A DNA stretch of 64,000 nt from Scylla paramamosain (GCF_035594125.1 NC_087190.1:6751962-6815961); one strand, 5' to 3'. Shown: positions 10,035-23,208, counted from the first letter of the stretch. A program made the numbers and translations. Notes: a model not told the origin generated them from the sequence alone.

Positions 10035-10152
10035 AATTTTATTTATTTATTTTAAATTTTTTTTTTAAGTTCTTAAGAGGGATTTGAACGCTTGCGTCCA
10101 ACACTCAAGGTCCTCCAGACCGTCACTCTGTCCACTGGGCCATGGGAACCTC
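10035..10152 (-). mobile_element. tRNA-derived SINE, left-arm copy
   Basis: On the minus strand: an A-box-like TGGCCCAGTGG (10142-10132), a B-box-like GTTCAAATCCC (10089-10079) about 43 bp downstream, then an A/T-rich tail. This is the RNA polymerase III promoter layout of a tRNA. The surrounding arms do not fold into a proper cloverleaf, so a SINE head is more likely than a tRNA gene. The inverted copy is at 30955-31090. Confidence 0.65.
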
Positions 10153-10695
10153 AACACACCTCAGGGTAAAGAAGATATATTTGAACACAGTATTTCCCTC
10201 CCTGTGTTCATGCCGCACCAAAAGTTCAATAAGAATAACTACTGTCGATTTTAATGTAAACATTTACATTCACAACGATAATAAGATAAAATTAAGTATT
10301 GTGGACTGTTGTGGGAGTAGCAATCATGGCGTGCAAACAGCAGTAGATGAGATTAAAGAGCTTGTGTGTGGAGCCGCCTGTGGGAACCCTCCCCTGTGTT
10401 GCGTGGTGACTGGCACACGTGCTTCACCACTACCACCACCACCACAACACACCACTACACCCTTAAAGCACTCGCTTGTTATTCACGCAGGATTTACCTA
10501 CCAGCAGAAAGAAAGCTTCCGGCGGGGAGGGAGGGCGGCGGGGGAGGCGTTAAAGAGGAGGGGGTAGGGGGACCAGGGGAGGCCGAGGACGTGTGTGTGC
10601 TTTCATTTTTTTTTTTTTTTCACACGTCAAACAAATATCGTTGTAAGTCACCGCCCAGCAAACCACCCCTTACAAATTCACCATCCTAGCGACAG

Positions 10696-10699
<4 letters not shown>
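10153..10699. other. Unassigned; contains a 141-codon open frame
   Basis: An open frame begins in the SINE (ATG 10142) and runs to 10567. Its mirror copy (30966-30541) encodes the same protein. No domain, signal peptide or family is recognisable, and the 3' half is low-complexity (Pro/Thr run, Arg/Gly run). I regard it as probably non-coding. A poly-T run lies at 10607-10620. Confidence 0.35.

Positions 10700-10743
<44 letters not shown>
10700..10743. repeat. (TG)n microsatellite
   Basis: A perfect TG run; the mirrored (AC)n is at 30366-30408. Confidence 0.95.
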
Positions 10744-10746
<3 letters not shown>

Positions 10747-10880
10747 GACAGCTGTCATTGATAATATAAATCATTATAAATACAGCAGCACTCTGTGACA
10801 ACCTCACTCATCCCTGCCGTTCTCCTCTTTCTCCTTCCTTTTGTCGCTTTTCATTCTATCTCTCCCTCCTGTACATATCT

Positions 10881-10925
<45 letters not shown>
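10881..10925. repeat. (GA)n microsatellite
   Basis: A perfect GA run; the mirrored (TC)n is at 30177-30227. Confidence 0.95.
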
Positions 10926-10928
<3 letters not shown>

Positions 10929-11221
10929 TTCGTTCAGTTTGTGTCCATTCTAAGTATTATTGTTATTCTTATTAATATCATAACTACTAAAATAATAGAT
11001 GTAAGAAGAATAATAATCATTATCGTAAAGTGCATTATTCTTTTTTATACCTGCAGTACAATCAAGATCCAGCGAGTCTGGTTGGATCTTGCCTACAATA
11101 TAATTCATCAAACACACACACGCCCTCGGCCGCCTCTGGCCCCCCTACTCCCTTCTCTTTAACTCTTTCCCCGCCACATCTTCCTCCCGGTCAGAAGCTT
11201 TCACCCTGCCGATAATTAAAT

Positions 11222-11434
11222 CTCATGTGTAGAACAAGTAAGTGGTGGAAGGGCATTCAGCTGCCAAGAGACTGTCACCAACTTTTTTTAGGTGACTGTA
11301 CGAGCTGGCAAGACTCGCTCCTGCGGCGCATTCAGCAGTCATTAGTTCCACCTTGACATAGTGGTGGTGTACCTCGCCCGTATCAGCACCTGGCTCTGTG
11401 TGCAGCGCGGGGAAAGGTTGAAGACCGCTGGGAT
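11222..11434 (-). mobile_element. Possible hAT-like terminus
   Basis: The minus strand from ~11434 begins CAGCGGTCTTCAACC, which resembles a hAT terminal repeat, followed by ~200 bp that in the mirror copy (29664-29882) is open for 72 codons. No opposite terminus was found. This is a weak call. Confidence 0.3.
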
Positions 11435-11780
11435 AAAACAAGACGCAAGGTAAACTTCATTAAGATATGATAACCAGGATCATAAGTTTTTTCTTTTATT
11501 TTCTTTCACATTTCAAACTATAAAAGTCTCATTCACGAAAAACTGCTCTTCACAAAGGACTGTATTCTGAAACACTTCCGCTCCGCACCTCCACTACTTT
11601 CAAAAGACTCGAGGCAGATGAAGGCACACTGGTTTTTGAGTGTTTATACAGTGCTAGTGACAGATTAACAAGTTACACGGGTTTTTAAAGATGTAGTTAT
11701 GGTTCTAGTGATACATTAACAAGATTTCTACATTATTATTTAGAGAACCCGGCTAATTATTTATGTGGCTTTTAAAAATA
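11435..11780. other. Unassigned sequence
   Basis: No gene recognised. The mirror region 29200-29660 contains an extra internal duplication (two similar stretches of TAATGTAGAAATCTTGTTAA about 150 bp apart), so the arms differ here by a local repeat copy. Confidence 0.4.
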
Positions 11781-12440
11781 GTTGTGTTGAGAGAGCTGAA
11801 TGCGGGCCAGACACGCACAGCTTAACTACAGCGAGTCAGGAAGGAAAACAAGCTTAAAACCACGAAACAGCTGGGGAAACAAGCACCACGTCCCAAATGT
11901 CTTAAAGTAAAGACAGACACATCAGGATTCACGAAAGGAAACTGCATTTCACACAGCCACGGACAGGCAAAGTTAACAAAACTGAGATAGGAAGTAAAAC
12001 AAGCTTAAAATCATAAAACAGCTGAGGACACAAGCACCACGCCCCAAATACCTCATGGTAAAGGCAACATTCTCCATTGATAGGCAGAAAAACCGCTCTT
12101 CACGCAGACACGCACCTCTAAATTTAAACAAACTTAACTCAGGAAAGAAAACAAGCTTGAAAAAAAAATGACAGTGAGGAACATAAGCACCACACCTTAA
12201 ATACTTCAAAATAAATTGAACATTCTCAACTGAGAGACAGAAAAAGAAAAAAAAGAAAAAATAAATGAAAAAAAAAAAAAAAACCCTGCTCTTTACAGAC
12301 ACGTACAGGTAAACTTAACTAAGGCGAGTCAGAAAGTAAAACAAGCTTAAAGAATCATATAACAGAGCCGGGGACAGAAGCACCTCACCCAAAATGCTTC
12401 AAGACAAAGGCAACATTCTCCCTTGATATACAAACAGCCT
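11780..12440 (-). repeat. Degenerate ~150-bp tandem repeat, about four units
   Basis: Each unit has a core like GGGGCGTGGTGCTTGTGTCC (minus strand), then AAGCTTGTTTT and a GACTCGC/AGTTAAG stretch. On the plus strand cores fall near 11885, 12035, 12185 and 12385. Units are diverged and interrupted by A-runs. The mirror array is at 28545-29190. Confidence 0.7.
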
Positions 12441-13516
12441 CGTCCCAACGATTCATCTAAGGATCTGTTTGTGACGCTGAATTCTCCATAGCTTTAAGTA
12501 CCCCCTCCAGGACCCGCATGAGACTGGAAAAACTATCCCTCTCCATCTCTGGAACATCTTGGAGAGACGGAACAACCATATAAACAGCCTGGAGTAAGTG
12601 GTAGCAAGTCCACACCACCACAGGCACCGCGTTGAGTTGTCTTTTTTAAGTCTCCCTTCGTCTAGACCTCATTTTTTTTCTTTTCTCTAAACTGCGTGTG
12701 TTTGAAGGAGAGACTATCCTGTGTGTTCCTGAGGCTGGCGTTGATGTTAGTGGTCATTCTTCTCAATACTGAGACCACTTCCAGCTCAGATTTGGGTCGG
12801 TGAAGGACTTGGAAGGTTATATTATGGATTTTTGCTATGAATTCCGTGGTTTTTGTTAATGGGAGGGTGGTGTGCGTGCGTGAAAGAGGTGGGTAACTTA
12901 GATTTCTTTTTATTTTGGGTTTATCTTCATCGTTTTCTGTCCTTTCACTTCCTTCATTTCCCTTCTTTTCTACTCCATTGTCACTATTCTCCTATTTATC
13001 AGTTCTTCCTTTATTCCCCTTCCTATCTCCCACTTCCACATCACTCTTGCCTTTCACCTCTTCCGCTCTCTCACACAGTCTATCCATCTCTTCCACCAAC
13101 ACCTCCACCTGTTTCTCCTACTCCACATAATCCATCTCGCTTCTCTCCACTCTCTTCCACTCCTTCCACCCGCCCAGGAGGGAGGTGGAAGAGAGGAGGG
13201 CCTCATGGAGGAGAGAAGTAGGGTGGTAGTGACTCCTGTATCCACTTATCCACCTTCTAAGAACCTGTAATGCATTTTCTGTCTCCTGCGATAGGCGAGT
13301 GGATGAGAGGAGAGGTGGATGAGGAAGAATAGGATGTTTTATACTTTCCATACCCTTATTGGAACTCTCAAACGCTATCTTCTTTTTGTGTTTATCGTCC
13401 TTTATTTCTGCCTCTTCTGTTTCATCAGCATCGTCTTTTCTTGTTCCTATTTGGGATTGACGTATGATTATGACGATGATAATAATAATAGTAATAATAA
13501 TAGTAGTAGTAGTAAA

Positions 13517-13548
<32 letters not shown>

Positions 13549-14055
13549 TCATTATTATTATTATTGCTATTAGTATTATTATTAATATTATTATTATTAC
13601 TATTTCATCATTATTTGCCGTCTTGCTATATGGATACATAAATTACTTTTTTTTCATCTCTCCTGTTAATTTTTTATCTCACAACCTCCTCCTCCCCCTC
13701 CTCCTCTTCTTCTTCTTACTACTACTATTACTACTACTACTACTAGTGTTATACCAATGCCACCACAATACCGGAAAAGCCACAGCTTGAAACATACCTT
13801 CAGTCATTCCACTTTCTTCTCTTCTTTCTTCAATTTGCACCTCTCCTCCTCCTCCTGCGCCTCCTGCTCTTCCTCCAGTCACAGGAGCAGCAAGGGCATG
13901 GTCGAGGGTAGTGTAGAGAGCCGTGTGTTGGGCAGTGATCACCTGCGAAGGCACCTTATTGGCTCACGCAAAGAGGCACCGCAGGGAACACTCCAGCTGG
14001 AGGAGGAGCAGTGCCAGCCCCACCCAGTGCCTGCAGGAGGGGGTGAAGGTGGTGC
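12440..14055 (-). pseudogene. Unidentified broken coding region, left-arm copy
   Basis: On the minus strand a block encodes HWVGLALL.., LQLECSLRCLFA, then PSQVITAQHTALYTTLDHAL (about 14020-13880). A TGA at 13976-13974 interrupts it where the right-arm copy has TGG. After an (AAT)n stretch, another frame (13600-12440) gives QETENALQVLRRWISGYRSH, GGWKEWKRVERSEMDYVE-stop, EKQVEVLVEEMDRLCERAEE, then VLHRLKSELEMVSVL and SSLMRVLEGVLKAMEN. Most of the latter stays in one frame over ~1 kb with only a few stops, all but one shared with the right copy. I do not recognise the family. It could be exons of a real host gene or a retro-pseudogene. Confidence 0.4.
13478..13620. repeat. (AAT)n-type microsatellite cluster
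   Basis: Runs of AAT/AGT on the plus strand then ATT, making a roughly self-complementary block. The mirror block is at 27365-27500. Confidence 0.9.
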
Positions 14056-14290
14056 TGATCAGAAAGGGATCAAGGAGTAACTGCAGAATGAGGTGGTGTA
14101 GGTGGTGGTGGTGGTGTATAAAGGAAGAGATGAAGGGTAACTGCAGGAGGTAGTGACTGGAAAGGGATGGTGTGTTCTGGTGACATCAAGAAACACAGCT
14201 GCCCACACTGAACTACAGACATCTGGAATGACTTAAGTGAAGATGTGGTTATGATGTTGTGCTAATTTGCTGCCAGATGACAATACTCTA
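14056..14290. other. Unassigned sequence
   Basis: It includes a short GGT-rich run (14095-14115). No gene recognised. Confidence 0.4.
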
Positions 14291-14456
14291 AGTGCAAAAT
14301 AGTGAAATGAAAGCATCAAAACATACTCCAGAACTAGGTGAAGACAACAGGCAAACACAACCAGGCAAACACTAAGTGCAAAATAGTGAAATGAAAGCAT
14401 CAAAACATACTCCAGAACTAGGTGAAGACAACAGGCAAACACAACCAGGCAAACAC
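14291..14456 (+). repeat. 83-bp tandem duplication
   Basis: AAGTGCAAAATAGTGAAATG and the following ~60 bp occur twice in a row (from 14291 and from 14374). The right arm has only one copy (about 26630-26690), so this duplication arose after the arms separated or was lost on the right. Confidence 0.85.
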
Positions 14457-14600
14457 AAAACAGGCAAACACAAAACAGGCAAACACAACCAGGCAGACAC
14501 AGCAAGGCAAACACAGCAAGACAAACACAGCAAGGCAAACACAGCAAGGCAAACACAGCAAGGCAAACACAGCAAGGCAAGCACAACCAGGCAAGCACAA
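14440..14600 (+). repeat. 14-bp minisatellite (GGCAAACACAGCAA)
   Basis: About eleven units of CAGGCAAACACAAAA / GGCAAACACAGCAA type. The right-arm counterpart (26520-26625) is shorter. Confidence 0.9.
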
Positions 14601-15091
14601 CTAGGGTCATTCTACCATTACGGTCGTTTCACTCGGAAGGTAACTTACGGGTGTACTCTTACCTATATCTTTAGTAGTAGTTAACGTGATGTGATTTTTA
14701 CCAAGATAGTACTAATGGCTAAAGAGGATAATGAGACTATCCAGAACATTCTGTATTCATTGGTGTTCTTGCTATTAATTGTTAAAGAGGACGTTGCAGT
14801 CGTGCAAAACTTTGTGAGATTATAAGAAAAAATCAAAATATTTTAAATGGAGGTTGTAGATGAAGGTTCAAGCTTTGAAAATAAGTATAGATTTTGTCAA
14901 ATACCATTTCAGTTTTTCCCACAAAAAATAATAAATGCCGTTATGGTCGTTTCAATAATTTCGTTACCGTCATTTCACTGCGATTCCCTTAAGAAATCAA
15001 ACAAAAATAATGACAATAATTAAGTACCAGAACATAAATGGCTTTTTGGATCACCCTAATATACATACATACATATACATATAATATATAT
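14601..15091. other. Unassigned AT-rich sequence
   Basis: No coding potential. The motif GTCGTTTCA recurs (about 14621 and 14945), and at 15022-15055 there is a copy of the CATAAATGGCTTTTTGGATC segment that also flanks the (AT)n tracts. Confidence 0.45.
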
Positions 15092-16142
<1,051 letters not shown>

Positions 16143-16191
16143 AAGCAAAAATAATGGCAATAAAAGTACCAGGACATAAATGGCTTTTTGG

Positions 16192-16196
<5 letters not shown>

Positions 16197-16287
<91 letters not shown>
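16197..16287. repeat. (AT)n microsatellite, ~90 bp
   Basis: A TA repeat separated from the previous one by a ~60-bp unique segment (16135-16196) that occurs three times in the right arm region. Confidence 0.97.
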
Positions 16288-16289
16288 CT

Positions 16290-17030
16290 ACCAATTGTTT
16301 ATTGATTAGGGAAACAACAGAACGCCTGACTTCTGATCTTTCTAAAATTTCTGAATGGGTCAGAGCAAACCTGATATTGTTCAATGCCTCAAAAATTTAA
16401 TTCCTCCATCTATCAACTTGACACAACCTTCCAGACAACTATCTTCTCTTCATCAACGACACTCAACTGTCGCCCTCTTGTACACTGAACATCCTCGGTC
16501 TGTCCTTTACTTGTAATCTGAACTGGAAACTTTACATCTCATCTCTAGCAAAAACAGCTTCTATGAAGTTATGCATTCTGATACGTCTCCGTCCGTTTTA
16601 CTCACCCCCCCAGCTGCTAACTCTGTACAAGGGCCTTATCCGTCCATGTATGGAGTATGCTTCACATATCTGGGAGGGTTTCACTCATACCACTCTTCTA
16701 GACAGGGTAAAATCAAAAGCTTTTCATCTCATCAACACCTCTCCTCTTACTGTCTGTCTTCAGCCTCTCTCTCATTGCTGTAATGTTGCATCTTTAGCTG
16801 TCTTCTATCACTATTTTCATGCTAACTGCTCTTCTGATCTTACTAACTACATGCCTCCCTTCCTCCCGCGGCCTCGCTGCACGAAACTCTTCTTTCTCTC
16901 ATCCCTGTTCTGTCCACCTCTAATGCAAGAGTTAACCAGCATTCTCAATTATTCATCCCTTTCTCTGGTAAACTCTGGAACTCCCTGCCTGCTTCTGTAT
17001 TTTCACCTTCCCATGACTTGAATTCTGTTG
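16290..17030 (+). pseudogene. LINE (family J) RT C-terminus and 3' part, left-arm copy
   Basis: 5'-truncated at the (AT)n. Frames read [19 protein letters not shown] (after the YADD box in the family), then from 16563 LLTLYKGLIRPCMEYASHIW and LLDRVKSKAFHLIN, the conserved C-terminal region of Jockey-like reverse transcriptases, to ~17021. There are frameshifts near 16400 and 16560. The longer relative at 45782-48680 identifies the family. Homology ends around GAATTC at 17025-17030, where BEL/Pao sequence in the opposite orientation begins. Confidence 0.8.
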
Positions 17031-18870
17031 TTTGGAAGCTTAATATCATCTTTAAGAGGAAGGGTTAACTCATAATGCCCATCCTTCAGCAGATGTACTC
17101 CTTCTTTCATCTTACTCACAAACCTTTTATCTTCATATGATAATGGAGTGTCACCTGACTTTCCATCACCGAAGTCAAATTCAAACATATCCCTCACATG
17201 AGAAGGATTAATCATCTCTGGTTTTAGTAGGAACCACTAAGAAATTAATGCTCTTTTCTTCATTAATTTCTACTTCTTGTGTCACTGTTCTGCAGACTAC
17301 CACTGTATCCTCCACTGGACTTGTATGAGGAGAGATTCTATCAATGATCCCCCAACCTAGCTCTGTCCTACATGCATAGGGATGCTTCTTACTATCACCT
17401 GCTATTTGCTCTTCTGCCATAATGGCTTTTGCACAATCAAGAACAATGAGGAGTCCTATGTCAACATTTGGGTCATATTTCATTAGTTTGTCAGAGATCG
17501 CCTTCAAGTGGGGCCAGTTACAAGCAGTCTTGGGCCTTGGCATCTGACTTTATCTAGCTGAAATGTTTTCTGTTGAATATGCTGAAGGGATTGATATTTC
17601 CACTTCTTCATTATAACCTCTCACTTTAAGTCCATGAACTTTATAGAAACAGTGATTTGTTTTCCACTTATTGTGTGAATATTAAGTGACATTGGTGGGC
17701 TGCTGACTTCCAATTTATCCAGAGTACTTTCCTTGATGAATGAAGCATCAGACTGCTCATCCAGCAGTCCATGCACTAAAATTTTATTCTCTTCATTATT
17801 AACATGATGTAACCATACAGGAACTGTCATGGTGTGCATGTCATATGTCACTGATTCTATCAATTTGACCTTATTTGCTACTACTACTGTGGATTTGTTA
17901 TCACTTTTAGGCTGAGTTGCTTGTTCTGGCACCCTTTGGCTCTCAGTTCTCGTCATGTCACCATTGTGAAGAGCTGTGGGATGGTATCTCTGACATACTT
18001 TACATAATTTCCTTTTTCTACAATTTTTCCCTTTGTGACCCATTTTTAAATACCCTGTACATAACCATCTTTCTTTAGCAAATGTGTACCTGGTATTACT
18101 ATCAAGTTTGGCAAATTCCTTGCAATCATCTAAGTCATGATCCTTTGTACAGTAGTGACAGAACTGTCCTTTCCTTTCCTGCTCCCAGGGATATTGTTTG
18201 TTGGCTTGTACATTCACTTTACTTTGCAATGAACACATTGGTTTTTCTTCAATTGATATAGCCATGAAAGTTCTGCTCCCTCTATTCTTTGTCATGGTGT
18301 TTGATTCCCTTGGTTTCCATTTGGCTGCTTGTTTCAGTTTTGTTCCAGTTATTTACTTCCCTATTTACTGAATCCCAGGAAACAAAGGGATTGCTTGCTC
18401 CTTTCGCTTCCTTCTGGATAAATTTACATAACATTTCAAAGGGTGTTTGGTGCTCATCATCACTACTAGGAATGCTGCTGTTACTGTTAGTGTCGAGATA
18501 TGTCATCACTTGTTTTCTCCAGTCATGAACCATATGATCAGGGAGTTTTGTTAGTACCTTTCTCTGCTCCCTGGGGTCGTCCAGAAGTTACAAGTGAGAA
18601 GAGTGTTTTATTGCAGCTAGACAGCACTTCAAAAAATCCAAGAGTACTGTTAAGGCCAGACCATTATGCTTAGAGACTGGTGGCCAATTCATTAACTTTC
18701 TTGTGTAAGCATCAGCTATGACACTTTTGTTTCCAAATCTCTCCCTAAAAATTTTCTTTGCCTGCCCATAGTCAGCATCAGTTAAGGTACATTAACATTT
18801 TAATAGCATCCTTTGCTTCACCAGTTGTATACTTGTTTAAGTAGGCGATTCTATCAATATTACTAGAAGT
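17024..18870 (-). pseudogene. BEL/Pao LTR-retrotransposon gag-protease-A17 fragment
   Basis: On the minus strand, in order: a gag (DUF1759-like) segment with KKIFRERFGNKSVIADAY near 18780; gag continuing in 18533-18282; then 18295-17621 with CCHC-like zinc knuckles (CHYCTKDHDLDDC, CKVCQRYH) and the aspartic protease as LLDEQSDASFI, the BEL/Pao form of the active site. Next comes the region between protease and RT (17543-17208, 17215-17003), including LKDGHYELTLP and LPNNR, which normally leads into RT. At least two frameshifts (around 18290 and 17212) break it. RT, RNase H and integrase are missing, cut off by the LINE junction at ~17024. The right-arm copy shares the 17212 break. Confidence 0.8.
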
Positions 18871-19399
<529 letters not shown>

Positions 19400-19400
<1 letters not shown>

Positions 19401-20735
19401 AGTGTTCCCAGATTTGTCCCGAAATTATCGTACACACCCATAAAAATTATCGTATTTTGTGCTAGATTATCATACACCAAGATTCACCTATTTTTTCTCA
19501 GTTCTGCAAAATATCACAAAATATACCATTGGAACACTAGACACCAATAAGTTTTTTGTTAGGCATTTGATATAAGTTCTGAGAAGCCTTGCATGTTACG
19601 AGACGCTATCATATACTCACCATTTTGTAGGTCAATGGCTGAGTCACCGTGGATTTTTGGAGAGTTTGGGTCACTTTCTACACCAGTTAGATATAGCCCT
19701 TGGGAAGTGATGCTCCTTATCATGCTCCTGGATGGCTGGGATGAGGTGCAGTTACGGTTTCCTTTGCTTGTTACAGATTGTTTTGCTAAAAAAAAAATGT
19801 CTCTTACTGATTCTGTTTTGAGTTTGTTTCTGTCTTCAGTTCTCATTCTGTTTATGTCCCAAAAACATCTTTTGCAATCTGCATTTACATGGGGCAATGA
19901 AAGGCATGCTAGCGCAAAGGCAGACACTCACTTGCACTTAGAGCATCGCTCACTATCCAGAATCAGCCTTATCTCACCCCAAAACAAATCAGGAGCTTTA
20001 TCTTTTATTTTTCCATTTCCTTCCCCCCACTCATCATGTTTTCTGGGAGATCTTCAAACTCAAGCTTCCTCCATTCGTCATCCAGTTGCTGCAGTGTGGC
20101 ATAATCTCCACCAATTATGTGTGGAAGATGAACTGCCTGAGTAACCAGACTAGATTCGTTTACTTCTTTCTTACCCAGGACGTAGGCTGCCTCCAAGATA
20201 GACAGTATTGAGAGAACTGGGTCCTCAAAATCAAGTCTCTTCTTGATCTGTTCTGCAGCTGTGACAAGGAAAGATCTGCATCTCTTCTGGAATTCAGTCA
20301 TTTCGTCTCTATCCTTATACAGATCAAGAGTACTCGTTACTCTTTCAGGCACCGAAGCTCCTAAGTACACCTGTTTCAGCATATTCCATTCACGCTCATT
20401 TCTTGGTTCATTATTACCGAGCGGTTGCTTCATCACACTGTCTCTCTTCATGAACGTCAACAGTATATTCTTGTACAGACTACAAACTTGACTATGACGT
20501 GCATTTATCACAACTCTTTCACTTTGAAAATGAAGGTTAAAGTGGGTGAATCTGGGCAACACTGATTCAAGGAAGCAATAATATAGTCTAACAAAAGGAA
20601 TATGCAATAGTTCATAAGCATTCTTTAGTGCGTGTGAATAGCTCTTACTCTGCTGATTGTGTAAGTCTGTGAAAAAGAGCTGCAGAGCACCCCATTGTTC
20701 CAGCATCCTCTTGATGACAGCACTGTAGGAGAGCC

Positions 20736-20740
<5 letters not shown>
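19400..20740 (-). pseudogene. hAT transposase C-terminal half
   Basis: On the minus strand the frame 20740-20005 reads WLSYSAVIKRMLEQWGALQ, then LPRFTHFNLHFQSE and EREWNMLKQVYLGA. After a frameshift near 19990, 19927-19559 gives LACLSLPHVNADCKRCFWDI and NKLKTESVRDIFF, the hAT C-terminal dimerisation motif (LS.PH.NA..ER.F). A terminus-like CTGGGAACACTG follows on the minus strand at ~19412-19400. The N-terminal half is lost at 20740, where a (CA)n begins. A longer copy lies at 42018-44355. It is inactive. Confidence 0.82.

Positions 20741-20773
<33 letters not shown>
20741..20773. repeat. (CA)n at junction of hAT C-terminus and direct-copy block
   Basis: It joins the truncated transposase to sequence identical in order to 5350 onward. 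It marks a rearrangement breakpoint. Confidence 0.9.
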
Positions 20774-20776
<3 letters not shown>

Positions 20777-20921
20777 AAAAGAAAATCCATAATCACACAT
20801 AGGATAACAACAACAAAGAAACAATAAAACAACAGAAATAAGTAAAAAAAACATCCCCTTTTAATGATTTACAGGGAACCACCACCACCACCACCACCAC
20901 CACCAGCACCAGCACATACAG

Positions 20922-22077
20922 CAGGGGTTCTCAAAGTGGTCAATATCGATCCTCAGGGGTTGATGGGACCATCCAAGGGGTCAATGAATAATTAGGGTGT
21001 TAAAAGGGGGTCAATGAATAACCAAGAAGGTCAAAAGTGGGTCAATGAATAACCAGGGGGTTAAAGGGGGTCAATGAATAATCAGTGGGTCAAAATGGGG
21101 TCAATGAATAATTAGGGGGTCAAAAGGAGGTCAATGAATAACCAAGGGATCGAAGAATATTTACTGCTGGGGTCTAAGGGACCGTTGAAACCTCTCATTA
21201 GAAATTCTCAAAAATAATTTGCAAAAATCTGAAGAATACCAGACATAATTATTACTATTATTTTTAATTATAATAATTTCTTGAATTCAAACAATAGGTC
21301 AAATTGTCAGTGAATCTTCAGAAATTTCAGCAGTGCTGGCAACACTACCTTCAACCAATCCCTACCCCTCATTGTGTCTCGCAGCTCTACTGTCTGTACT
21401 AGGATCTGTACACAATGCATTCTTGTCTCTGTCCCGTACTGAGCCAGTGAACGTATCCCCCCTCCCCACCCCACCCCGCCTATGTCTCTCTCGCTGTCTC
21501 GCACTCATTAGTTCAGCGCACGCTCAGCTCCCGTAAGTGTGGTCCGCGAACTGATTATTGTGACACATTGAAAACTGTGTGTAACAAGCACAATGGCTGT
21601 CGTTGCTGCTAAGAAGAAATGCCGTCAGTGTTCTCAGAAATATTTGAAATATGGATTCATTACTTCATTAACCAATGACACCATGCCATTGTGTCACTTG
21701 TGTGAAAAGACTTTCAGTAATGATGCCATGAAGCCTGCAAAGATGAAGCACCACCTTGAAACGGTTCACTGTGATAAGAAAAACAAAGACCTTGAAAGAA
21801 AACTGAAAGAAAGAACTGAAAGAAAACTCAAAAGACGATCAAATATCAAGACTTTTTTCAAAGCACCCGTCAGTGGTGATACTGAAGGAGGTTTAAGAGC
21901 TTCATATAACATCTCCCTCATGAAAGCAAAGAAAGGAAAGGCACACACTATTGGTGAGGGTATCATAATCCCAGCTATTAAAGTTATAGAAAGTGTTATG
22001 AAGAAAAATTCTCACTCTGTTCTTAAAGATTTGCCATTAAGTAACAGTACAGTGCAAAGAAGAATTGATGAAGTGAG
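20922..22077 (+). mobile_element. hAT element 5' portion, direct copy
   Basis: The terminus CAGGGGTTCTCAAAGTGG is at 20922-20939. The 30-bp repeat follows (20970-21140), then the leader and the transposase start at 21593. Sequence is nearly the same as the left-arm copy apart from repeat units and coding indels. Confidence 0.75.
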
Positions 22078-22165
22078 TGACTGTGAATGGCTGGGAATGG
22101 ATGGGAGAGGAGTGGCTGTGAATAGCTGGAAAAGGAGTGGCTGTGAATGGCTGGGAAAGGAGTAG
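21593..22165 (+). pseudogene. hAT transposase N-terminus (BED finger) with minisatellite tail, direct copy
   Basis: 190 codons from an ATG. It has the same BED finger as the left-arm copy, but keeps a charged linker (KDLERKLKERTERKLKR) that is deleted on the left and scrambled on the right, so this copy looks closest to the ancestor. It too runs into the 25-bp repeat in place of the catalytic domain. Confidence 0.8.
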
Positions 22166-23208
22166 CTGGGAATAGCTGGGAGAGGAGTGGCTTGGAAAGG
22201 GGTGGCTAGGAATGGCTGGGCGAGGAGTGGCTGGCAATGGCAGGGAGAGGCTGGGATGGGAGTGGCTAGGAATGGTTGGGGGAAAAGTGACTGTGAATGG
22301 CAGGGAAAGGAGTGGCTGGGAATGGCTGGAAAAGGAGAGGCTAAAAATGGCTGTGAGAAGAGTGACTGGAAGTGGCTGGGAGAGGAGCCATTCCTTTCCA
22401 AGCCATTCCTATAACCACTCCTCTCCCACCCATTCCTAGCCACTCCTCTCCCAGTCATTCCCAGCCATTCCATTCCCAACCACTCCTCCCCCAGCCATTC
22501 CCAGACACAGCCCTCCCAGCCATTACCAGCCATTCCTCTCTCAACCATTAACAGTTACTCCTCTCCCAGCCAATTCCAGACACTCCCCTAGCAGCCATTC
22601 CCAGCCATTCCTCTCCCAGTCTCTCCCAGCTACTTCTCCCTCAGCCATTCCCAGCAACTCCTTCCCTAGTCATTCCCAGCCACTCCTTTCCCAGCCACTT
22701 CTCTCCCAGCCACTAATCTGTCAGTCATTCCCAGCTACTCATCCCCCAGTCATTCCCAGCCATTCCTTTCCCAGCCACTTCTCTCCCAGCCACTCCTCCG
22801 CCAGCCATTCCCAGACACTGTCCTCCCAACCGTTACCAGCCATTCCTCTCCCAACCATTACCAGATACTCCTCTCGCAGCCAATTCCAGACACTCCCCTA
22901 ACAGCCATTCCCAGCCACTCCTCTCCCAGCCATTCCTAACCAATGCCCTCACAGTCTCTCCCATCCCCATCTCCCCCAGCCATTTCCACCCACTGCCCTC
23001 CCTGCCTCTCAAAGCCACTCCTACCCCGGACACACAAAGGTGATCCTGCCCATCAATTTTCAACCACACCCCTCCCACCCTCTCCCAGCCATACAAAGCC
23101 ATTCACAGCCACTTTTCTCCCAGCCTCTTCTCCCACAACCATTACCAGGCTCTCCCAGCCATTCCCAGCCTCTCCTAGCCACTCCCAGCTTCTCTCCCAG
23201 CTATTCCA
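22078..23208. repeat. 25-bp minisatellite, direct copy
   Basis: G-rich on plus to ~22387, then C-rich to 23208. At about 1.1 kb it is much shorter than the ~3.1-kb arrays in the two arms. Confidence 0.93.

Larger units (their letters stand above)
20774..23208 (+). repeat. Third, direct-orientation copy of the hAT-5'/minisatellite block (matches ~5355-7700)
   Basis: It contains the same order as the left arm: ATAAAAAGAAAATCCATAAT, (CCA)n, hAT terminus, 30-bp repeat, BED-finger ORF, then minisatellite with strand switch. It ends abruptly inside the minisatellite at ~23208 where the right arm (BEL/Pao) begins. Confidence 0.9.

Noticed and set aside
10079..10142. A tRNA gene
   Set aside because: A and B boxes are present but I could not form matching acceptor and anticodon stems, and an A-rich tail follows; a SINE fits better.
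10142..10567. 141-aa frame conserved in both arms
   Set aside because: Conservation is explained by the recent duplication; it starts in a SINE and ends in low-complexity sequence; no recognised domain. Kept only as unassigned sequence.
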